From Candidatus Kapaibacterium sp. (GTDB lineage Bacteria; Bacteroidota; Ignavibacteria; Kapaibacteriales; HRBIN21), in the NCBI GenBank assembly GCA_025055465.1, contig JANWXA010000065.1, positions 1 to 7,331 on the forward strand: DNA of 7,331 nucleotides, in the 5' to 3' direction. The position numbers and the translations under genes were made by a program. A model generated the notes under the pieces. The model was not told the origin of the DNA, searched no databases, and was given only the letters and a program-made list of their open reading frames with translations. Below, piece after piece: positions 1 to 5,890 of this stretch (position 1 is the stretch's first letter; each line of letters opens with the position of its first letter).

Positions 1-60
1 AAAGTGAGCAGTAGCGGGCAGCGTGTTCGGTTATATAGAGCCTGTCTGGGTTGCAGAGCT

Positions 61-2337
61 ATGCGAATCCCGATTCTATGGTTAGCATACAGTGCTGTTG
101 CGCTCTCCCTCCAGCGTGTTGAGGTCCTCGTCCGCGACAGCACCGGTGTCCCGATACCTGGGGCGAGAGTGGTCGTAGAGCCTCTGCACCGCACTGTAGT
201 AGCAGATGCTCAGGGACGGGCCGTTGTGTCGAGTCTTCCTGTGGGAAGGTACTGGCTCCGTGTCCATGCAGTGGGTTTCATGCCGGCAGAGGTAGCATTC
301 ACACTGCGTCGGGATACCGTTCTGACCGTCGTTCTGGCACAGAGGGTCGTCCCTTTGCTGGGTGTTGCCGTTGAGGCCCAACACTCTGAGCTGCCGGAGG
401 TGGGTGCCAGTCCACGGCTGGTACTGACGCCACGCGAGCTAGACCGCCACCGTGGCCAGAGTCTGGGGGAGGTACTTCGAGAGCTTCCGGGTATGGGTGT
501 GATTACGACGGGGCCCGGGATTGCCAAGCCCAGCCTTCGGGGACTGACCGGGGAGCGCTTGTTGGTGCTCAATGACAAGCTCCCACTCTACAGCCAGGCA
601 TGGGGGGTGGAACATGCTCCAGAGCTGGATCCACTAATGGTGGAGTCCGTGGAGGTCGTGCGGGGTACAGCGGCTGTGCGGTATGGGACAGAAGCGTTGG
701 CGGGAGTAGTGCGATTGGTACCAGCGCTGCCGGGTTCGCGTCCTGGAATCCACGGGCAGGTACGGTTAGAGGGCTTCTCTGCCAACCGCCAAGGTGCAGT
801 CTCAGCGCGTGTGGATGCGGTTCAAGGTCTGTGGGCGGGACAGGTGCTGCTGAGTGCTCGGCGGGCTGCGGATGCGGTGACTCCACAGTATGGGCTGGCC
901 AATACGGCCTACGAACAGTACATGGGGACAGCACTCTTGCAGTCCCTCTTTGGTCGTACGATGCTGCGAGGCCGCTTTCAGCTCTACCGCGGGCGGCTGG
1001 GGGTCTTTGCCGGGATGCATCTGGGAAACTTGACCGACCTGGAGCGCGCCCTTCAGTCGCCACGTCCGCTAGTCCAGCGCCCTGGGAGCTACGAGATTCG
1101 GCCGCCGTACCAGGATATGTGGCACCTCCTCTCGGAGCTGGAGCTGCTGCAGGGGGCTCTGGGCGAAGGGCAAGGGAGCCTCATCCTGGGGTGGCAGCAG
1201 AATCGGCGTCGGGAGTACGACGCACACCGATTCTGGAGCGATTCCCTCCAGGCGGTGCTCGGTGGGCGGGCTGCGTACGATGTGACGTTGACGAGCTGGA
1301 GCCTTCGGGCAGAAGTAGAACAGCCCATCTTCGGCGGACGCCTCCATGCCGTTGCCGACGCTCGCCGTCAGGGGAGTGTCTCCGAGGGGCTGGAGCGCTT
1401 CGTGCCTAACTTCCGCAGCTACGCTTTTGGGGGTGGACTGTGGCAGCAGTGGTTCTGGCAACAGTGGCAGGCCTCAGTTGGGTTCCGAGGGGACTTGCTG
1501 GAGTTGGCTGTCTGGCGCTCTGTAGCAGGAGTGTGGACGCGCAGTCAGAGGCATTGGGTAAGCGCTGCTGTGGCTGCCTTGCTCGGATACGTGGAGCGGC
1601 CGTGGGAGCTTCGGGCCAGCATCGCTTCTGGCTGGCGCGCGCCGACGGCGGTGGAGCTCTTCGCCAATGGTGTCCACCATGGCGCTGCCATCTTCGAAGT
1701 GGGCGACTCCACCCTCGCCGCAGAGCGAGTATGGACAGCAGAGCTCTCGGCAAGCTACCACACGGCGCCATGGCACCTGGAGGCCAGCGCCTTTGCCCAC
1801 TACTTCCCCCGCTTCCTTGCCCATCTGCCCACGGGACAGCCGGTGCTGACTATTCGGGGAGCATTCCCTGTGTTTCGGTACCAAGGGGTGCCCGCTCTCC
1901 TTACAGGAACGGAGCTCCGCAGTGAGGGCGAGCTCCTTGAATGGCTCCGAGCGGAACTCACTGCTACCGTGCTCTGGGGACGTGAGCTCGGTCAACGTCA
2001 GTCACTCTACGGCATCCCGCCGCCGCGACTTCGGCTGCGGATGCATGCTCACCTACCCTCTTTTGGCCCCTTCCAGCTCCCCTATGCGGAGCTTACCATG
2101 ACGGCGGTCGGCAGAGGCCCACGAGCGCCTCTGGATTATGCTCCGCCGCCGGCCGGGTACGCTGTATTGGATGCTGCCCTTGGGGCAGAGCTCCCGCTCG
2201 GCCACAGTTCAATCGGGATTTCTGCTGAGGTGCGGAACCTCTTCAATCGGGCTTACCGCGACTACAACAGCCGGCTTCGGTACTTTGCCGATGAGCCGGG
2301 ACGCAATCTCGTTGTGCGATTGCGGTGGGAATGGTAG
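61..2337 (+). CDS. TonB-dependent outer-membrane receptor, probable metal (zinc-like) transporter
   Basis: This is an outer-membrane beta-barrel receptor that takes up a scarce ligand using energy from the TonB-ExbB-ExbD complex. From the ATG at 61 it has 758 residues. Residues 1-16 form a signal peptide (positive Arg2, hydrophobic core, likely cleavage near ALS-LQ). Residues 18-91 look like a carboxypeptidase-regulatory-like beta-sandwich (GVPIPGARV, then a GRYWLRVHAVGF-type end). The plug covers about 113-221, with LRGLTGERLLVLND and then VESVEVVRGTAAVRYGTEAL. The rest is barrel, including a loop starting HLGNLTDLERA near residue 320, and it ends NLFNRAYRDY...VVRLRWEW with the expected terminal aromatic. 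The reading frame stays open up to a GTG at 4, but those 19 extra residues are not signal-like, so the ATG is preferred although its ribosome binding site is weak. The tight link to a His-rich lipoprotein suggests a metal substrate. The family is certain; the substrate is inference. Confidence 0.93.
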   Translation: MRIPILWLAYSAVALSLQRVEVLVRDSTGVPIPGARVVVEPLHRTVVADAQGRAVVSSLPVGRYWLRVHAVGFMPAEVAFTLRRDTVLTVVLAQRVVPLLGVAVEAQHSELPEVGASPRLVLTPRELDRHRGQSLGEVLRELPGMGVITTGPGIAKPSLRGLTGERLLVLNDKLPLYSQAWGVEHAPELDPLMVESVEVVRGTAAVRYGTEALAGVVRLVPALPGSRPGIHGQVRLEGFSANRQGAVSARVDAVQGLWAGQVLLSARRAADAVTPQYGLANTAYEQYMGTALLQSLFGRTMLRGRFQLYRGRLGVFAGMHLGNLTDLERALQSPRPLVQRPGSYEIRPPYQDMWHLLSELELLQGALGEGQGSLILGWQQNRRREYDAHRFWSDSLQAVLGGRAAYDVTLTSWSLRAEVEQPIFGGRLHAVADARRQGSVSEGLERFVPNFRSYAFGGGLWQQWFWQQWQASVGFRGDLLELAVWRSVAGVWTRSQRHWVSAAVAALLGYVERPWELRASIASGWRAPTAVELFANGVHHGAAIFEVGDSTLAAERVWTAELSASYHTAPWHLEASAFAHYFPRFLAHLPTGQPVLTIRGAFPVFRYQGVPALLTGTELRSEGELLEWLRAELTATVLWGRELGQRQSLYGIPPPRLRLRMHAHLPSFGPFQLPYAELTMTAVGRGPRAPLDYAPPPAGYAVLDAALGAELPLGHSSIGISAEVRNLFNRAYRDYNSRLRYFADEPGRNLVVRLRWEW
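2324..2330 (+). promoter_or_regulatory. Ribosome binding site of the lipoprotein gene, inside the receptor gene
   Basis: The purine-rich run GGTGGGA lies within the last codons of the receptor, 9 bases before the ATG at 2340. The later in-frame ATGs at 2367 and 2379 have no comparable purine-rich site, so this run decides the start. It means the two proteins are probably made by coupled translation of one mRNA. Confidence 0.6.
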
Positions 2338-2339
2338 CC

Positions 2340-2933
2340 ATGTTCCACAAGCTCAAGTGTAGTCCAATGCGTTGCCGGATGTATCTGCGGGGTCTCGTCG
2401 TAACCTTTGCCGTGCTCCTGCTGGTCGGATGCGAGAAGGACCCAGCACACCCTCATGAAGACCATCCCCAGGAGCTCATCACGACGGTGCTGCTGCATGT
2501 ATGGAATGAGCCGGATTCGACTCACGTCCACACGTTCGCCTTCCGCGATGTAGATGGCCCCGGTGGGAATTCGCCGCAGGTGGATACCATCCACTTCCAC
2601 GGGCACGACACCCTGTGGCGCTTGCGGCTGGAGTTCCTCAACGAGGCGGTCAGCCCGCCGGATACGATCACGGAGGAGATTCGCCGTGAGGCTACGGCGC
2701 ATCAGGTCTTCTACGACGTCCAGCCGCAGGACTTGTTCACGGTTGAGCGGTTAGACAGGGATGCCAACGGGCTACCGCTGGGATTGGAAGCTCGGGTGCG
2801 GCTGCACAGCCATCACGAAGCCCGAGGTAGCCTACGGATTCGGCTCTTCCACTACGAAGGGCAAAAGACGGCGCAGCCAGGCGGGGAGACGGACGTGGAT
2901 GTGACCTTCCCTGTCCACATCCTGCCGGACTGA
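2340..2933 (+). CDS. Histidine-rich lipoprotein, accessory partner of the TonB receptor
   Basis: This is a 197-residue exported lipoprotein. Residues 1-30 carry basic residues and a hydrophobic stretch (GLVVTFAVLLLVG) ending in a lipobox, LVGC, with Cys31 as the lipidation site; Glu follows at +2. The mature part has 15 His in 167 residues, including HPHEDH (37-42), HVH (62-64), HFHGH (85-89) and HSHH (156-159). The pattern ELITTV, then FRDVDGPGGNSP, then LEFLNEA...TEEI, then HQVFYDV resembles a Bacteroidota lipoprotein family usually labelled 'type 1 periplasmic-binding fold superfamily protein', which I recall lying next to TonB receptors; this is from memory, not a search. The ATG at 2340 is chosen because GGTGGGA sits 9 bases upstream and the receptor stop is only 2 bases away, implying translational coupling. 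A GTG at 2325, and ATGs at 2331, 2367 and 2379, are also in frame. The role is probably binding a metal ion at the outer membrane; that is inference. Confidence 0.85.
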   Translation: MFHKLKCSPMRCRMYLRGLVVTFAVLLLVGCEKDPAHPHEDHPQELITTVLLHVWNEPDSTHVHTFAFRDVDGPGGNSPQVDTIHFHGHDTLWRLRLEFLNEAVSPPDTITEEIRREATAHQVFYDVQPQDLFTVERLDRDANGLPLGLEARVRLHSHHEARGSLRIRLFHYEGQKTAQPGGETDVDVTFPVHILPD

Positions 2934-2948
2934 AAGTCCAGCCTCTCA

Positions 2949-2990
2949 CGTCCCTATTCCCGTACAGAGCACGGCTGAGGGAAAGGGACG
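2949..2990 (+). promoter_or_regulatory. Long stem-loop covering the methyltransferase ribosome binding site
   Basis: The 5' arm (2949-2961) reads CGTCCCT, a single A, then TTCCC. The 3' arm (2979-2990) reads GGGAAAGGGACG. They pair over 12 base pairs with one bulged A at 2956. The 17-base loop can fold further through CAG (2965-2967) and CTG (2975-2977). The 3' arm contains AAGGGA, the Shine-Dalgarno of the gene starting at 2995. No run of T follows, so it is not a typical intrinsic terminator. It could be a translational switch, a heat-sensitive RNA structure, or an mRNA processing or stabilising hairpin at the end of the receptor-lipoprotein message. The repeat is seen directly; its function is inference. 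Confidence 0.6.
2983..2988 (+). promoter_or_regulatory. Ribosome binding site of the methyltransferase gene
   Basis: AAGGGA lies 6 bases before the ATG at 2995, within a purine-rich run GAGGGAAAGGGA. It supports that start codon. The same bases form the 3' arm of the inverted repeat at 2949-2990. Confidence 0.7.
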
Positions 2991-2994
2991 CCGG

Positions 2995-4173
2995 ATGCTA
3001 ACGTACAACGGGAGCACCTGCCCCCACTTCGGTGACTGCGGGGGCTGCCGATGGCAAGACGTCCCTTATGCGGAGCAGCTCCGCCGGAAGGAGGAAGCAC
3101 TTCGCGTCCTTTTTGCCGAAGTGGGGGTAGAGGCTGGGCTCATCCTGCCCATCCTCGGCTCGCCTGTCCCTTTCGGCTACCGTAACAAGATGGAGTTCAC
3201 GGCCGTCCCGGACCCGGGGGATGGGCTCCGTATTGGGCTCCATCGTCGTGGCCGCTTTGACGAAGTGGTGAACATCGCGGAGTGCTGGCTTCCCCAGCCA
3301 CTGGCGAACCATCTCCTGGAGTTCGTTCGCGAGCGGGCACGTTCCCATCGGCTCCGGGCATACGACTACCAGAGTCATGCGGGCTTCCTTCGCAACGTCG
3401 TGTTCCGCTATGCTGCTCCGCCCGAGCAGTGGATGGTGTTGCTGGTGACAACGACCCCGAGCCATCCCGAAGAGTGTGCCTTTCTGGAGGAGCTAGCCAC
3501 AGAACTGCCGAAGGCATTCCCGACAGTCTGCACGGTTGGGCATGTGGTCAACGACACGTGGTCGCCCATCTCGTACGGCCAGCTCCGCATCCTTGCCGGC
3601 GATGGTGTGCTGGAGCAGCCCATTGGCGGCTTCCGCTTCCGAATCTCCCCGTTCGCTTTCTTCCAGGTGAACTGGGCACAGCTGGAGCGCTTCTTCGGGC
3701 GTATCGTGGAGCTTGCAGAGCCGAAAGCCGAAGACATTGCATGGGACCTTTACTGCGGGACGGGTAGCATCGCGCTGTTCGTTGCCCGGCATGTTCGGTA
3801 TGTCTGCGGTGTGGAGCTGATAGAGGCTGCCGTTGAAGATGCCCGGGCTAATGCGGCATTGAACGGGGTGGAGAATGTCTCGTGGCTGGTAGCGGACCTC
3901 CACCAAGCACCGGCGCGGGCCCTCCTGGAGACGCTCCCAGAACCGAGCCTCATTCTGGTAGATCCTCCGAGGGCTGGAATCCACTGGCGTCTGCTGCAGT
4001 TCCTCTGCGAGCACCCAGCGGAACGGCTCGTCTACGTAAGCTGCAACCCTGCTACACAAGCCCGCGACTTGCGGCAACTACTGAAAGTCTATCGGCTGGA
4101 GTGTCTGCAGCCAGTGGACCTCTTCCCACAGACACCGCATGTGGAGTGCATCGCGCTGCTGCGCCGCCGTTAG
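2995..4173 (+). CDS. 23S rRNA (uracil-5-)-methyltransferase, RlmD/RumA family, TRAM-less
   Basis: This cytoplasmic enzyme adds a methyl group from S-adenosylmethionine to C5 of a uracil in RNA. It has 392 residues. An Fe-S cluster site is visible as C9, C15, C18 (CPHFGDCGGC) plus C97 in AECW. Then come FGYRNKMEF (60-68), SPFAFFQVN (218-226), the SAM-binding motif DLYCGTGS (251-258), VDPPRAG (322-328), the catalytic nucleophile C350 in YVSCNPATQARDL, and FPQTPHVE (377-384) with Glu384 as probable general base. All catalytic elements are present. The N-terminal TRAM RNA-binding domain usual in RlmD is absent, and length and layout resemble RlmC. The target could therefore be U1939, U747, both, or a tRNA uracil; I give no symbol. 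The start is fixed by AAGGGA 6 bases upstream. Its stop overlaps the stop of the convergent carboxylase gene. Confidence 0.93.
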   Translation: MLTYNGSTCPHFGDCGGCRWQDVPYAEQLRRKEEALRVLFAEVGVEAGLILPILGSPVPFGYRNKMEFTAVPDPGDGLRIGLHRRGRFDEVVNIAECWLPQPLANHLLEFVRERARSHRLRAYDYQSHAGFLRNVVFRYAAPPEQWMVLLVTTTPSHPEECAFLEELATELPKAFPTVCTVGHVVNDTWSPISYGQLRILAGDGVLEQPIGGFRFRISPFAFFQVNWAQLERFFGRIVELAEPKAEDIAWDLYCGTGSIALFVARHVRYVCGVELIEAAVEDARANAALNGVENVSWLVADLHQAPARALLETLPEPSLILVDPPRAGIHWRLLQFLCEHPAERLVYVSCNPATQARDLRQLLKVYRLECLQPVDLFPQTPHVECIALLRRR

Positions 4174-5831
4174 GTCTGCAGGACTCCTACGCTCCAGGGG
4201 CGCAGGGTATCATTGTGGGCAGCGCAGGCCAGCATGCGAGAGATGTATTCTCGAGTCTGGAGCGGCGAGATGAGCTCGTCTACCCACAGGCGGGCGGCGG
4301 CATAGTAGGGGGAGAGCTGTTCTTCGTAGCGCTGCTCGATCTCGCGCAGGAGGGCCTGTTGCTCTTCTTCTGAGAGCGTCTTGCCCTCGCGCTTGAGGTT
4401 CTCCAGCCGAATGGTCAAGAGGGTTCGGGAGGCTTGTGCCCCTCCCATGACGCCAATCCGGGCAGTGGGGTAGGCTACGATGAGTCGTGGGTCATAGGCG
4501 CGCCCACACATGGCGTAGTTTCCTGCGCCAAAGCTGTTGCCGACGATGACGGTGATCTTGGGGACGACGCTGTTTGCTACGGCGTTGACCATCTTTGCCC
4601 CGTCCTTGATGATGCCCCCTTGCTCAGCGCGTGTTCCTACCATGAAGCCCGTGACGTCTTGGAAGAAGACCAGTGGGATGCCGCGCTGGTTGCAGTTCAT
4701 GATGAAACGTGCAGCTTTGTCAGCACTGTCGGAGTAGATGACACCACCGATTTGGAGTTCGCCTCGACCCGAACGGACGATTGCCCGCTGGTTGGCAACG
4801 ATTCCGACAGCCCAGCCATCGATGCGCCCATAGCCACAGATGATGGTCTTGCCGTACTCGGCTTTGTACTCGTCCAGCTCCGAGTCGTCCAGAATGCGGG
4901 CCAGGAGCTGGTAAGTGTCGTATGGCTTCGTGCGGTCGGCAGGGAGAATGCCCAGAATCTCCTCCGGGTCGAATGCTGGAGGCCGGGGGTCGGCACGGTC
5001 AAAGATGGGCTTGCGCCCTTTCGCTGGAGAGATCTTCGCCATTAAGGACCGGATCAGCGCGATGGCCTCCTCGTCATTGCGGACACGGTGGTCAACGACA
5101 CCGCTAATGCTGGCATGCATGCGAGCCCCGCCGAGCTCCTCGATGTCTGCTTTTTCTCCGATGGCCGCCTCTACCAGCGCGGGGCCAGCCAGGAAGAGGC
5201 TGCCGGTGCCCTCCACCATGATGGCCTCGTCGCTCATGATCGGCAAGTAGGCCCCACCGGCCACGCAGGGACCCATGATTGCAGCAATCTGTGGCACGCC
5301 GAGCGAGGAGAGGATAGCGTTGTTCCGGAACTGCCGACCGAAGTGCTCCTTGTCCGGGAAGACCTCGTCCTGCAGTGGTAGGAAGACCCCAGCGGAGTCT
5401 ACCAGGTAGATGATCGGTACGCGGTTGTCCAACGAAATCTCCTGCGCTCGGAGGTTCTTCTTTGCGGTCATCGGGAACCATGCACCGGCCTTCACGCTGG
5501 CGTCGTTGGCGACGATGATGCACTCACGTCCGGCAACGATCCCGATGCCGACGATGACGCCAGCGGCGGGACAGCCACCGTGTTCGTTGTACATTCCGTA
5601 GGCGGCCAGTAGTCCCAGTTCTATGAAGGTCGTGCCAGGATCGATCAGGCGGGCAATTCGCTCGCGTGCCGGGAGCTTACCGCGGGCCCGTAGCCGTTCC
5701 TGGGCCGTGGGCCCACCTCCTTGGCGGATGTGCTCCGCCCGAGCCTGCAGGATGCGGAGCTGCTCGCGGCTGTAGTCGTAGTTCCGCTCGTAGGCAGCAT
5801 CATGGGGAACCTCGGAACCGATACGCGCCAT
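4170..5831 (-). CDS. Acyl-CoA carboxylase carboxyltransferase (beta) subunit, methylcrotonyl-CoA carboxylase-like
   Basis: This subunit moves the carboxyl group from carboxybiotin to an acyl-CoA; 3-methylcrotonyl-CoA in leucine breakdown is the most likely substrate. Its 553 residues are close to the length of known MCC beta subunits. Two crotonase-type halves are visible. The N half has AAGVIVGIG (89-97), VANDASVKAGAWFP (107-120), LRAQEI (127-132), YLVDSAG (142-148), FPDKEHFGR (158-166) and an oxyanion-hole loop GPCVAGGAYLP (187-197). The C half has FFQDVTGFMVG (389-399), GNSFGAGNYAMCGRAYDPR (431-449) and MGGAQAS (462-468). The NYAMCGRAY segment favours MCC over propionyl-CoA carboxylase, but geranyl-CoA or another branched acyl-CoA remains possible. 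The biotin-carrying alpha subunit is not in the window. The gene follows the ATPase on the same strand after 59 bases; no clear Shine-Dalgarno is seen before its ATG. Confidence 0.93.
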   Translation of the reverse strand: MARIGSEVPHDAAYERNYDYSREQLRILQARAEHIRQGGGPTAQERLRARGKLPARERIARLIDPGTTFIELGLLAAYGMYNEHGGCPAAGVIVGIGIVAGRECIIVANDASVKAGAWFPMTAKKNLRAQEISLDNRVPIIYLVDSAGVFLPLQDEVFPDKEHFGRQFRNNAILSSLGVPQIAAIMGPCVAGGAYLPIMSDEAIMVEGTGSLFLAGPALVEAAIGEKADIEELGGARMHASISGVVDHRVRNDEEAIALIRSLMAKISPAKGRKPIFDRADPRPPAFDPEEILGILPADRTKPYDTYQLLARILDDSELDEYKAEYGKTIICGYGRIDGWAVGIVANQRAIVRSGRGELQIGGVIYSDSADKAARFIMNCNQRGIPLVFFQDVTGFMVGTRAEQGGIIKDGAKMVNAVANSVVPKITVIVGNSFGAGNYAMCGRAYDPRLIVAYPTARIGVMGGAQASRTLLTIRLENLKREGKTLSEEEQQALLREIEQRYEEQLSPYYAAARLWVDELISPLQTREYISRMLACAAHNDTLRPWSVGVLQT

Positions 5832-5890
5832 CGCTGGGTCTGACGGACGGTGTACGGAGGGGTACAGACGCAGAGATGTCCCCTTTTCCG
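5832..5890 (-). other. Short intergenic gap with small competing inverted repeats
   Basis: This gap separates the ATPase stop from the carboxylase start. On the + strand it holds TGTAC (5851-5855), a 6-base spacer GGAGGG, and GTACA (5862-5866), a perfect 5-bp inverted repeat. A second pair, GTCTG (5838-5842) and CAGAC (5865-5869), overlaps it, so the two hairpins exclude each other. There is no T-run in the transcribed direction and no convincing promoter. With arms this short, chance is a fair explanation. Confidence 0.3.

Noticed and set aside
4..60. GTG at 4 as the receptor start
   Set aside because: The 19 extra residues are polar and cysteine-containing and would bury the clear signal peptide that begins at the ATG at 61.
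600..1409. Long + strand open frame of 269 codons within the receptor gene
   Set aside because: It lies in another frame of a well-supported receptor, has low-complexity Arg/Gly/Ala-rich composition and no recognisable motif; long shadow frames are expected in GC-rich DNA.
2949..2990. Inverted repeat read as a Rho-independent terminator
   Set aside because: No T-run follows the stem; the next bases are CCGGATG, which begin the next gene. A processing or translational role fits better.
3493..4077. - strand open frame of 194 codons opposite the methyltransferase
   Set aside because: It overlaps the SAM-binding and catalytic motifs of the real gene and shows no domain pattern of its own.
4434..5045. 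+ strand open frame of 203 codons opposite the carboxylase gene
   Set aside because: It is antisense to highly conserved carboxyltransferase motifs and resembles no known protein; treated as a shadow.
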